From NCBI GenBank assembly GCA_036346275.1, contig JAYEVK010000385.1, positions 62,001-126,000 on the forward strand: a stretch of 64,000 nucleotides of DNA, in the 5' to 3' direction. Under the pieces are notes generated by a model that had not been told where the DNA came from, did not search any database, and was given only the letters and a program-made list of their open reading frames with translations. Origin of the DNA: Otatea glauca (lineage: Eukaryota > Streptophyta > Magnoliopsida > Poales > Poaceae). A program made the position numbers and the translations under genes. Shown one piece after another: positions 46,783-57,939 of the stretch (positions are counted from its first letter, which is position 1; every line of letters begins with the position of its first letter).

Positions 46783-47687
46783 ATGGCATATAAGGCTATA
46801 GGAAGAGAAGGCACAGTTAACCAAACTACCCAAAGAAAGGTGAGTTCACATGGCCAAGCCTAAACACCAATACGCACATTGCGGTGATATGCATAAGCCC
46901 CGGTGGTGAGACACTCCCAAAGGTAAAAGCAAAAAATACGGAGTCGACTTGAAGCGAATTCTTTGAGTAGCTTGATGACTTCAACGGATAAGAGTTAAGG
47001 TAAAGATCGTTAAATATGATGACTCATATCTAGTCTTCTAAGATTTAAAAAATATGCTAAATAAATCCTAATGGGATTAGGATTCCGAATCTTAATAGTA
47101 GTAGAATTTTTATTTACGTTGGAGGAGAACTAGAGCGACTATATAAACCTAGGACGCGATTATGGAGAACCCAAGCAATTAAGAAACCATAAGCCAACTC
47201 ATTTAAAACAGATGTACATAAGAAGATTAGAGGCAAGGTAATTCTTTCACACTAGATTTTTGTTTATGACAAGAATCAAAAGGTTCGAGAGATTGTGAAA
47301 AAATAATAATCTTTTGTACTTTTTTGAAGTTGTGCTTGAAGAATTTGCGGTCAGCTTCGTTAAATTTTTCTCTCGTAGTGGTTGTTTCAACATCATTACT
47401 TTAGTTCTGTCTACGAGATTCATATGCTTTATTCTTAAGGCTATGTATATTTATGCCTTCTATTACAAAACTCTAATCCGATCAAAAGGCTGCTATGAAG
47501 TATATAAAAAAATAGAAAAAGAAAAAGGTGAACAAGCAGAGGAAGAAATGGGTTCCGACACCGCCCAAGCAAAACCCTAGAGAACGACTCAGCTCTCAAA
47601 GCGGGAGTCTGTCTGTGGCGCACACACAATTCACAAGCTCAACGATAAATACGGAGGAGGATAATCCAACAGCCCAAACCCTCGACG
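46783..47687 (+). other. Unassigned LTR-like remnant
   Basis: An AT-rich non-coding stretch with a plausible core promoter (gactatataaacctagg, about 47134-47150) followed by leader-like sequence, suggesting a piece of another LTR retrotransposon. I found neither clear LTR borders nor coding domains. The open frame at 47314-47580 has no recognisable family. Confidence 0.35.
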
Positions 47688-48058
47688 GCAATTAAAAGGC
47701 TGAGTAACTGATTTACAGCTAATCATGAGTTCCTTTGGGGAAGCTCAGAAGCAGACCACATCAATCTGAAAAGTAGCAGAAAAGAGAGAACAAACATAAT
47801 CTAAGAAAGAACTGGAGATGGCCCACTGTTATTTTCATGATTGTCATGGTGTACTAGGCGATCACGGCACCTAACAGGCGCCTTGTCCACTAGTAGATTA
47901 GGATGTCGCCTAATGATTGTCTGGGCAACATCAGGCAAACATAAAGGCATGCATTAAACAGCACACTAGAGAGGTCAGCACTAGAGAAAAGAGCATCAGC
48001 AGTACTACACTTCTACAGTAGTTAAGAGAGTCAGCAGAGGGTGGCATAGCAGAGAACA
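47688..48058. repeat. Dispersed repeat, copy at the MED15 3' end
   Basis: About 365 bases match 52101-52455 in the same orientation, from gcaattaaa to gcagagaaca, including ggtgtactaggcgatcacgg and caggcgccttgtccactag. It overlaps the last 40 or so codons of MED15 and supplies its stop codon. No terminal repeats or target duplication could be set. Confidence 0.8.
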
Positions 48059-51000
48059 GCGGAGATGGGGCAACAGATGGGGATGGAGGTGAATGCAATG
48101 GTGTCCCAGTCTTAATTGGAGGTGGCAACAGATTGTGCTGATCAACCTGAGGAGAATGGTGTGAAATTTGTGGGGATGATGCTTGGAGGTTCTGTGGTGA
48201 CGAAATTGGAAAAGCACCACCCTGTTTCAACTGCTGATGATAATAGTTGATGCGTTGGCCCAACTGTTGATAAATTCCAGTTTTCATTGCAGCTCCTTGT
48301 CTAACATTTAGCTCATTTACATCATTTCCAGAATGAAGCAGTGGAACCTGCATCTGTGCTTGCTGTTGTTTCTGTAATTGTTGCTGTATTGGGAGCTGCT
48401 GTTGAAGCATTTGCTTTTGCTGAAACTGTTGAAGCATTTGCTTTTGCTGAAACTGTTGAAGCATTTGACGCTTTATTTGCTGATTTGGCATCATATGATG
48501 CTCCTGCTGTTGCTGCTTCAGCTGCTGTAATGAACTTGCATTTGCTTGCATGGAATTGGCATTAGGCTGCATTGTACTCATTGAGTTGTGAGATAACATG
48601 CTACTACTGGCCTGCTGTTGTGCATTCATTGTACTCTGCATGGGCCCAGTGCTTCCCTGTTGCAATGCGCTGCTCATTGAACCATGCTGCAAAGAATTAA
48701 AATTGCTTCCTTGAGCAGCCTCCAAATTAGAGCCAGTCAGCGGTGCATTTGCAACATTTTGCTGTGTTGTTGGAACACCAAAGTTTGTTGCTGGAGGTGC
48801 AGGTACATGCTGGATTCCAGCTGCACTAGAGGACTGTAATCCGGTGCTCATACTTGGTAAACTTGCTTGAGGCATCTGATTAGTATGACTGTCATGCTGT
48901 GGCAAACCTTGGGAAGGCTGTTGTTGCTGTGAAATGTTAGAACCAGGAGCTTGCCCAGCAGATTGCTGAAACTGTTGCTGCCCTTGTGTCTGCACAGGCT
49001 TCCTTCTTTGTGAACTTAGGATACCGATAATTTGCTTCTCGTATATAGGAACTTTCTCCCTCAGAGCAGGTTGAATGTTGTTCTTGTTAAATTGCAGGAC
49101 TTGCAATATACGCTCCAACATCATTTTAAAGTTCTTCATTTTTTCATACTGCTCTGTTGGCTTTTGAGGTGGCATCATGCTGTCAATATGCTGTAGCTTC
49201 ACAGAGATCTTATTGTACAATTCGCTGAGTTCTGCAAAGTATTGGTCCTTCAAGCTCTTAACCTGTGGGCAAAGAAAACCTCGTACACATAAATTTGTTG
49301 CAGAAGCTATACAGAGATGAATAGTACAGAAAAGGCTACAGACATTCAATAAACCATGGTTTGTGATTATGCTCTGCCGACCAGAATAAACAATTCAATA
49401 AACTGCCATAATGTAGTACATCTACCTACCAAACTAAAGCATTGCTGCATGAAATTTCAATTTGCAACAGATAGTGGGGGGAAAGCCCCTAAAATCCAGC
49501 ATGGTATCTTGTTTCATCTTTTATCAATCTAGATCGATGCAATCTCAACGTCTTTGTTATGGAGGTCCTTTTCTTTGATTTTTAGAATGGTCAAGTGAGT
49601 GCACTCAGGAGTACCAAAAGGGATGGTAGCATGTCTTACCATTTGATATATCTCCTCTTGCCAATCACCTGAATGACCTGTTTGAGCTGTGGAGTCCACA
49701 GATGCTGCATAAAAGGCAGGGCTGTCAAACAAGATACTAATGTACAAGCCATCAAATAGCAAGCTGCTAGTACAACATAGGATGGAATAAAGGGGCAAGT
49801 AGAAACTTGTCTGCTTGCTACTGAAAAAATATAGCTCGCTTGCCAGTAAAGAAGTACAGCAACAACAATGAGCAAGAGGTCAGATTGCAATGCTTGTTGC
49901 ACAGTGGCACTCTCTAGCAAAAATGTCCACAAATCAGAACCAAATGTGGTGTTGCTACTTAAAAAGTATAGTGCGCTTGCTACTAAAAAAGTACAGCAAC
50001 AACAACGAGCTCGAGGTCACTAGTCAGATTGCAACGATTGTTGTGCAGTAGCATTCTCCAGCAAAAATGCCCACAAATCATAAAACCAAATGTAATGTTC
50101 AAAAGACACAGAAGATCAATGGGGTCAGCTTAGTCAACATGATGATCAATGTGCATTACATATTTAACTGCATCTCAATTATATCCGATTGTCATGTCCA
50201 ATTTTTTAGTCCAAACAATTTGAAGCTACTCCCTTCGTTTTACAATGTTTGCCCATTGTCTTGGGAAGCATCGTTCACAATGTTTTTCCATTGAGGAAAT
50301 CAAGATTGTAGTAATTGCAATATTTCCACTCCCTACCCCTGCTTTAATGATGTGAGAGAGATTAGGTGGTTATAGTATGTCATTTAATAGGGATATGTGT
50401 GATCATTTATCATAAACTTCTCTTAAATTTGGTGCTTCCTGAGTCTGTGCACATGGTAGGCTTGGACAAATATTGTGAAACGGAGGGAGTAGTTCTTGTA
50501 GCATAAACATTGCCTTAAGAAACTAAAGTGAAAGTAATGCCAGATCCCTAAGCTGGCTTAAACAGCTGGTGAGATCTAAGGTTAATATCTACAGGGTAAC
50601 AACAGAGAGGTAGGAGAACATAAGAACACGGGGAAAAACATTAGAGGGTAGAACAATAAAAGGATACAATGAGTCTACAAAGACAGTATATGGGAAACTT
50701 ACTAGTAGATGGAACTTCTTGAAGGCCCCTTTGTGCCTGAATAAATTGCTTTTGTTGATCAATGTTATTTTGTTGCAAGAGCATGCCAGCTGAAGTTTGA
50801 AGTCTTTGTTGCATTGAAGGTTGCTGCTGCATCCCCAATTGTTGTTGCAGCTGGTTAGGCTGAGACTGGAACTGCAACATAAGATGCTGCTGTGATTGCT
50901 GAAGTTGGTTGTGTTGAGATTGAGGTTGCATTAAACCCATTGATGACTGCTGAGCATGCTGTTGCTGCTGTGGTTGCTGAACTGATGGCTTTGTTTGTAG

Positions 51001-54000
51001 CATATGCATCCGTTGAATGCTTGAAACATTAGGCACAGTTCCAAGAAGCTGCTGCTGTTGATTTTGTTGCTGCTGCTGTAGGCTTGGCATATTTGCCTGG
51101 GAGCCCAATTGCTGTGGCTGATGCAAGGGCATAGACTGCTGGTTCAACATCTGTGTTTGCTGCATATTCAAAAGATTATTTGACTGAACTGGTAGCCTCT
51201 GTTGCTGCTGCATCCCCACAGCACCATTCTGTTGACTAATTAACTGATTTTGTTGTAAATTTGGCGGCTGTCCCATTAACTGTTGTTGCAAAGGAATGTT
51301 GGGCTGCTGAGTTGGCTGAGCCTGCTGCAGAGAAGGCTGCTGATGCATGGAGGGCTGTGGTTGTTGCTGCTGCCTCACAACAGATTGCGGAGGTTGCTGG
51401 AGTAATGATTGCACAGATTGTTGTACTGAGTTCAACGGATTCTGTTGAATAACACCCTGAGTAGCTGACTGCATGGCCATTGACTGTGTCTGCGGAATGG
51501 ACTGGCTAGTCTGAAGGCCAGATGACATTTGCATCATGGGTGGCTGTGAAGATTGCATCTGTGTTGACTGCAACAAAGATTGCTGCTGCTGAATGTGTGG
51601 TTGCATAAGTGAATTCTGCTGCAATTTCTGCTTCATCAACATTTGCTGCTGCTGATAAATTAATTGGCTCTGTGATTGCTGATGCTGTTGGTGCCTTCCT
51701 GTCACTTGCCTTTGTGCAGCATAAATATCTTGTGAAGCGCCTTGTGCCAAGCCATTATTCATAGTGTTTTGCAGCATGCCAGACATATTCTGCAGTGTGG
51801 ATGTTTGGCCAACACCTGGCAAGCTCTGACCGAGATTGCTGAGAGAAGAAGCTTGTACAGATGTAGAAGTATTTGGCTGTCGGGCCTGTTGCTGAGACAT
51901 CAAGGAGATTGCTGATGATTGTGCTGGATTACTGCCTTGTGGAGGGAGTCCAGGTGCTGTTTCAGAAAAGATACCATATGCATGCTAAATATCTTGTGAA
52001 CAAATACTTCTAGGAAAAGTGCAGAAGGCACGCAAAGCACTCAAATCAGCATGTTACAGGTAAAATTGAGTTTCTGTATTAAAAAAGCACATATACTGAA
52101 GCAATTAAAGGGCTCAGTAACTGATTTACAGCTAATCATTAGTTCCTTTGGGGAAGCTCAGAAGCAGACCACATTAAAAGTAGCAGAAAAGAGAGAATAA
52201 ACATAATCTAAGAAAGAACTGAAGATGGCCTACTGTTATTTTCATGGTTGTCATGGTGTACTAGGCGATCACGGCACCTAACAGGCGCCTTGTCCACTAG
52301 TCAATTAGGATGTCGCCCAATGATTGTCTAGGCAAACATAAAGGCATGCATTAAACAGCAAATTATAGAGGTCAGCACTAGAGAAGAGAGCATCAGCAGT
52401 TCTACACTTCTACAGTAGTGAGGTGAGTCAGCAGAGGGTGGCAGAGCAGAGAACAAAGGAGCAGAGAGCACTGAGCAGCAGTGGGGAGAAAGAGGAAGAG
52501 CATCAGAGCAGATCGGGAGAAAATAGAAGCAGAGAACAAAGAAGTGCAGAAGAGGGAGGGGTTGTCAGCTGCTGCCCGCTGGGGGGGGGCTGCCCCGGGT
52601 CGCCCCCTCTCTCACACACACACACACACCATCCAGCTGGCCAGGCGCTCACCCAGAAGCTCGCCATGGACGCTCAGAAATCCTGGGCGCTGTCCTAACT
52701 GGCCAAGGTGGACCTCCATGGCGTCCACCCCGGGGTGCCTTTGTGTTTAAGCAACATTTAGACGCCGCCGTTATAACCATTGTTATTTTAACTCAGTTAC
52801 ATCACTGTAACCTAGCTCCAACCTAGAGCTAAGTTACTCGAACCTATCATGGTATAATCATTTAATAAGTGCATCATTTCACCAAACATTAATTGAACAT
52901 CTAGCTTATAATGGATCATAAATTTAGCAACAACAAAATGTCTCCTTCAAAAGACACAATGAGCAATAAAAGAAAAAGTGAATAAGAAAATGCAAGTTAC
53001 TTAGACAACAGGTGTTAGTAGTACCGGATATGCAAACCACCAGTGACAAAGGCTAGATGCAAGATTCTTATACATGATAGCGCCATCTATCACATGTTTT
53101 TCCCACTTTACAAATGGAGCATGATTACCGCCATAAAATGCATAGGGCCACCATTTAATGCAATTCCATAACTCACAAGGTTATCACAGCTAATGTAGTA
53201 ATGTATACGCAAAAGATGAAGATGATAGAACGTAAAATGTGTAACACTCAGTTTACTGCATACGATACCTGGACCAGAGGGATTCTGATTTGGAATCACT
53301 TGAGCATTTCCAGGAGGTTGTTGTGTCTTTGTCTCCATAGAGAGCATTTTCAGAGAAATATTTCGCAAATAATCAGACTGGGTAATGCAAAAGAAGCCAA
53401 CAATGTTAATTTTAAGTTTTATACTAATACTAACTGGCCAACCATAAGTTCTGGTATGATTAGCACAGTTAAGGAATTGATTCAAAAATATATATCATCT
53501 TACTCATGTAGCCATGCAAAAACACTCATATAGACAGCAAACCACTTTGACACAAATAATATATACAAACAGGAAATCCAAATGAAAACAGTGACACAGT
53601 GTACCCCAACCAAATAAATCCCTTTGAAAATGTTCGCCACAATGGAGTGGAAGCAATATGATGAAGCCCTTTCTGACACAAATTGGAAGGAGGGAGTAAA
53701 CTCTTGTTTGATGTTTGGTCTGGGATAAATGACTGTATACCATTGTGTATCCCATGATGGACTTGAATAAATAATCCCTTTTTAAGATAAGGTTGTTCAC
53801 TCATTTACACATAACAATTTCGAACACATGGACACATGGGCGACTTATACAAACATGAACTGGCAGAACAATGGACTGAAGGAACTCAATGTACAACACT
53901 CGTAAATTTAACATGGTCATTGACAAAAGAGAAACCAAGCTCATGATCGCCGTATCGTTCTATCACTTGTGTTAACATAATGACAACAACAACAACCAAG

Positions 54001-56036
54001 CCTTTTGTCCTAAACAGGTTGGGGTAGGTTAGGAAAGAAACCCAATTAAAGTCAATAAAACCCTTAAACCTTCGATTTTTGGTAATAGCTCCGGTATGTG
54101 GATCGCTAACTTCCATGCACTCTTATCCAAGAACAAATCTTTGGGAACATTCCAATCAATCAAGTCTCTTTCAATTGCATCTTCCCACGTCAGTCTCGGT
54201 CAATCTCTGACTCTTATTATGTTTTCGAAACAACTTAAAATTCCACTACGCACCGGTGCCTCAGGAGGCCTCTGTTGGAGATGTCCAAACCATCTCAGAC
54301 GATTTTGGATAGGTTTTTCTTAAATAGGTGCTACCTCAACCCTATCACATATATCATCATCGCAGATTCGATCTCGCCTTGTATGACCTCTTCTTGTATG
54401 ACCACATATTCACCACAGCATCCGCATCTCTACTACACTCATCTTCTGTATATATTGTCTTTTTTTCGCCCAACATTCTGTTCTATACAATATCGCAGGT
54501 CTAATCGCCATCCTATAGAACTTACCCTTTAACTTTTGACGGACTTTTCTATCATATAGGACACCAGATGCTTGGCACCATTTCAACCACCCCGCTCGTT
54601 TCTTGTGGCTCACATCTTCACCAAATTCGTTTTCACTCTGTAGCAAAGATCCTAAATATCGAAAAGTTTCCTTCCTAGGCACTGCTTTTCCATCCCAAAT
54701 ACTGTGTGAACATAATGACAACATTTGAAAAATCTCAGTTACGAACTTACTATTTATATGATACTTTATGTGAAAATGCTACAGAAACTGGGATGTGTTC
54801 CCAGGAGTTGAGTGCGGACAGATGCACTCCCATGGCTTTGAGTTCGAGTCTGGGCCCCACAGAAAAATTGGGAGTTGTTCCCAAGCTCAGAAAAAAAAGT
54901 AAGAATTCTGGGAAGATAAGTTTGGTGGTCAAGTTCACCGGTTTGGCAGGGGTGTGAAAAAATCACCCAAGGTCGAAAAAATATGAAAAATGCTAAAACT
55001 ACTTAAAAATCAACCTAAAAATCTTTTAGAACATTTGAATATCATTTCTTTTCTATTAGTGACCGACGCAGCCTGTTTGAACCCCATAACTAAAGTTCTT
55101 GCTCCGCCCCTGGAAGCTTGCAAAGCTAGGCTAAATGTACCTCGTTGGTGGCTGCAGTATAAATCTTCTCTTCAAATCGCACAGCGATTTTTTGAAGTTC
55201 GTTCAGCCCCTCGGGCACTGATACTGGCAGATGCTTCTTCAGAGTCTCCATTCTACACATGCAAAGCGACATGTGAATAAGATGACAGATATATTGCTAT
55301 TCAATGACTTTCTGCAACAATATATGGTATGTAATTTGCAAACAGGTACAACATCCCAGGCAACACATGCATGATTCAAAAATACAGAAGGCATACGTTT
55401 GATCTAGTCATGACTCGTGACCATGTGAGGAAGATCCCTTTGGGAACCAGATGAAGTTTGAGAACAAGATTACATCTCCCACCACACTTGAAAATAATAC
55501 CCATGGTAACCCAGATGCGACGAAAAAAATATATCATCTCCGTGGTATACTATACTAGATTAATCTACATCATGGTGTGTGTTTATTGTGTAAGTTATAA
55601 TCTTCTCACACCTAATTTGTACATTTCCGTGAATAAGTTACTTGCGTTCAGTTGTTAAAATAGAGTTTCAATTGAATGAGGTGGTTAGGCTGGATTATTT
55701 TGAGATGTGGTGAGCAACTGAAAGCTAATCAGAAGAGGTATGGGAAGATGGTTTAATCCTCGAGCAGGGAAGTTCGACCTAAGAATGGATCGACGACGAA
55801 TCTGTTGTGGTTCCTTTTGGTATGGGTATCAAATGGACGGATCAAAGTGCCAAATGGACCGAAATCTTTTATTTTGAACTAAATTAAGAAAATCAGGGAG
55901 GGGATGAAAGGGGAAAGGAAATCAATCGGACTAGGGTAGGGTTTACGTACATCTTATTGACGATCCTGCTGCGCGCCTCGGGCTGGAGCTGGGCGCGCCA
56001 GTCGCCGCCGGAGGGGTCGGCGGCGTTAGGGTCCAT
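47931..56036 (-). CDS. MED15: Mediator subunit 15a-like protein, C-terminally truncated
   Basis: Six exons on the - strand fit by phase: 56036-55951, 55252-55141, 53377-53269, 51956-50703, 49704-49640 and 49262-47931 (stop at the end). The total is about 985 residues. Exons 1-3 encode MDPNAADPSGGDW, then the KIX domain (METLKKHLPVSVPEGLNELQK, then SDYLRNISLKMLSMETKTQQ). Exons 4 and 6 are Gln-rich low complexity. Exon 5 and early exon 6 hold the conserved block STAQTGHSGDWQEEIYQM and SLKDQYFAELSELYNKI. MED15 is a Mediator tail subunit; its KIX domain binds activators in the nucleus, with roles in lipid and defence gene control. Plant MED15a proteins are around 1300 residues; here the last 25-30 residues are read from a dispersed repeat and the conserved C-terminus is absent. 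Splicing to a distant last exon cannot be excluded. Confidence 0.85.
50229..50489. mobile_element. Stowaway-type MITE in MED15 intron 4
   Basis: Inverted ends are CTCCCTTCGTTTTACAATG on the left and, reversed, CTCCCTCCGTTTCACAATA on the right, each flanked by TA (50227-50228, 50490-50491). It is 261 bases long with no coding capacity. Stowaway MITEs are moved by mariner-like transposases of the kind encoded at 26518. Confidence 0.88.
52101..52455. repeat. Dispersed repeat, copy in MED15 intron 3
   Basis: Close match to 47688-48058. It continues rightwards to unmatched GA-rich sequence (52440-52570), a G run (about 52581-52589) and a (CA)n stretch (about 52614-52629). Confidence 0.8.
53974..54722 (-). 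mobile_element. 5'-truncated LINE with 14-base target duplication
   Basis: The duplication AACATAATGACAAC is at 53974-53987 and 54709-54722. On the - strand it ends in a short (TTG)n tail at about 53999-53988. The - strand encodes the end of a reverse transcriptase ORF: FRYLGSLLQSENEFGEDVSHK, GWLKWCQASGVLYD, FYRMAIRPAILYRTECWA and MRMLWWICGHTR, then after stops RLRWFGHLQQRPPEAPVR. These are typical of plant LINE ORF2 C-termini. It lies in MED15 intron 2. Confidence 0.88.
54723..55140. other. Rest of MED15 intron 2
   Basis: Non-coding. It includes a transposon-like phrase around 54790-55110 (cctgtttgaaccccataact, cttgctccgcccctgg). No borders could be fixed. Confidence 0.4.
55253..55950. other. 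MED15 intron 1
   Basis: AT-rich intron between the start exon and the KIX exon, with GTACGT donor at 55950 and a TGTAG acceptor at 55253. No coding sequence or defined transposon was seen. Confidence 0.7.
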
Positions 56037-56220
56037 GCTTCGATTCGATTCGTATTGGTTACCTGTTTTGCTGCGGATCGACGAGACGAGGCGAGCAGCG
56101 CAGCTCGGGTGAGGAGGAGGAGGACGAGGAGGAGGTCTTCGCCTTGGCCTTGCCGACTTCACTGATCCACTCCCCACTTATTACTACGAGTACCAAGTAC
56201 CAACCACCACACCTCCCCCA
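56037..56220 (-). promoter_or_regulatory. MED15 5' UTR and proximal promoter
   Basis: A GA/CT-rich leader (about 56090-56140) precedes the ATG at 56036, typical of grass housekeeping 5' UTRs. No clear TATA box was seen. Confidence 0.4.
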
Positions 56221-56533
56221 GCAAAGCATGTGGTATTAATAATTGTAATATACTTCAACGCTGATCGAGTCAATTGACCACTGCCCAGGGCCTTAGTTTT
56301 TATCTTGCACGGTCCAAAGCTTATGGCTCGAGTGCTCAGCGGATCTTAAAGTTATATTCTCCGACGTAGGTTGGTCATTTGTTTTTTTCGGTTTAGTTTC
56401 TTTGATTTAAAAAATAATTTGGCTTTTTAAACTAGTTAACGAAATTCTCAGACCAAAATAAAAAAACTAAACCGATTTAGCCGAAAAAATTCAGTTCGGT
56501 TAATTCGGTTTTTGGTTAAACGAATCATTAGCA
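56221..56533. other. AT-rich intergenic sequence with self-complementary tract
   Basis: Between about 56375 and 56525, phrases such as cggtttagtttctt and aaactaaaccg occur in inverted orientation, suggesting a foldback or MITE relic. No coding sequence was seen. Confidence 0.4.
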
Positions 56534-56651
56534 CCCTCGCAGCAAAGCAGTTGGTGGGGTCGATGCCGTGCTCGTCGCAGACCACCTCCAAGAACGTGGA
56601 GTAAATCTAGTTGCCGCACTGCCTGCCCTGGATGTGCAAGTTCTCCCTCAT
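56534..56651 (-). pseudogene. Beta-tubulin N-terminal fragment
   Basis: The - strand starts with ATG at 56651 and reads MRENLHIQGRQCGN, a TAG, then a short divergent stretch and FLEVVCDEHGIDPTN. This corresponds to the conserved first 30 or so residues of beta-tubulin (MREI-type start, QCGN and WEVVCDEHGID blocks). The MREI start is the mRNA-autoregulation element in real tubulins. The copy has an in-frame stop and ends after about 40 codons, so it is a gene fragment, possibly carried here by a transposon. Confidence 0.8.
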
Positions 56652-57291
56652 AGCTGCCGGATCTTCATGGTCAGTGCCTACGGGTGGGAGGGGAGTAGCA
56701 AAGACGGCGCCGTAAGGTGGGAGAATTATGCAGATCCGAGCAAAAAATCAGGAGAAACAAACAAATCCATCCAAAAATCACACACACACCAAGAATAGAA
56801 TGAACAAACGAACTTAAGAAATATTCCCAAATCCCCCCCTCCAACCAACCAAATCCACTAAGGAAACTTGAAACAAAGCCGAAACCACACTGCCATCAGC
56901 GCAAGAAACCAAAAAATGTCTTGTAGAGGTCAGTTTCGTCGTAGCTGGGGACAACCTCCTCGACGAAGTGTCAGGCAGGGAAGAAGTGGCCATGCTAACG
57001 GAGGAGCGAGGGATGGTCCCAGCCCGCCGCGGCGGCAGTGGTGCTCTTACTAGCGTCGAGGTAGTTGTTGATCCAGTTTGTCGTTGCAGTACATTGCGTC
57101 CGGACGCACTCGCTCGCTGTCTTGCAGGTGGCCGGTGAGGGCAAGGGAGGAGGAGATGGCGCTCGCCAGCGAAATCAAGGAGCGTGAGGTGAATAGGAGC
57201 GAGCGACAGGTTGTGGGGGTGGGAAGGGAAGTGGTGGCAATTGGCAAAGAAGAGGTGGCCTGTTGCGGGCTTGGTTCGGTTTTGTTCAGCT
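56652..57291. other. Unassigned sequence with possible gene scraps
   Basis: Moderately GC-rich. The - strand around 57145-57055 reads LTGHLQDSERVRPDAMYCND, which looks protein-like but which I do not recognise. It may belong with the tubulin fragment as captured sequence. No complete gene is supported. Confidence 0.3.
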
Positions 57292-57465
57292 GAAGGACCG
57301 AAATGACGATCAGAGGGGGTGAGTTAATGATATAAGAATTGTGAATTGTGATACAAGATCATGTTACCAAAAGAAATGTAAATGTTGGTTCGGTTTAATC
57401 GTGAATGATCACAATTAAAGTTTTTCCCCACTCAATTGATCCAACCAAAACCTCACCATAACTCA
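57292..57465. repeat. Start of a copia LTR (fragment)
   Basis: TGAAGGACCGAAATGACGATCAGAGGGGGTGA resembles the copia LTR starts at 28556 and 41144 (tgaaagaccgagatggcgat, cagagggggggtgaatg, later tccccactcaa). It is cut off at the gypsy sequence that follows. Confidence 0.65.
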
Positions 57466-57471
57466 ATTAAA

Positions 57472-57939
57472 GAGTTAGCTGACAACCGACGCCGCGAGTT
57501 AAGCTTTGAGCCAAAGGATTATGTATATCTCAGAGTCACACCGCTCAAAGGAGTTAAAAGGTTCCACACCAAAGGAAAACTTGCTCCAAGATACGTGGGT
57601 CCATTCAAGATCTTGAGCCGTAGAGGTGAAGTCGCATATCAGTTGGAGTTGCCCCAATCGTTGGCAGGAGTGCATGATGTGTTCCATGTATCTCAACTTA
57701 AGAAGTGCCTTCGAGTGCCAACAGAGCAGGCACCTCTGGAAGAGATAGAATTGCAGGAAGATCTGACCTACAAGGAATACCCAATCAAGATCTTGGACAC
57801 AGATGAACGAGAAATCAGGAATAAAACAATCCGCTTCTGCAGAATTCAATGGAGCAATCACTCGGAGAACGAAGCAACATGGGAGCGTGAAGAAGATCTG
57901 AAGAAGGAGTTTCCCAACCTCCTCTCTAGCCAACCCTGA
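57472..57939 (+). pseudogene. Gypsy integrase C-terminal / chromo-like tail
   Basis: The open frame reads DNRRRELSFEPKDYVYLRVTP, LAPRYVGPFKILSRRGEVAYQLELP, GVHDVFHVSQLKKC and ends WEREEDLKKEFPNL before a stop 35 bases from the LTR. This is the standard C-terminal end of chromovirus-type gypsy polyproteins. The frame is intact, but the rest of pol is missing to the left, where a copia LTR fragment abuts. Confidence 0.85.

Noticed and set aside
48341..48565. Ala-rich + strand frame opposite MED15 exon 6, and similar at 51261-51452
   Set aside because: Antisense shadow of CAG/CAA (Gln) repeats in MED15.
53557..53700. Possible second Stowaway MITE (ggagggagtaaa with tgacacaaatt)
   Set aside because: Only one CTCCCTCC end is present. 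The tgacacaaat words are in direct orientation and no TA-flanked partner end was found.
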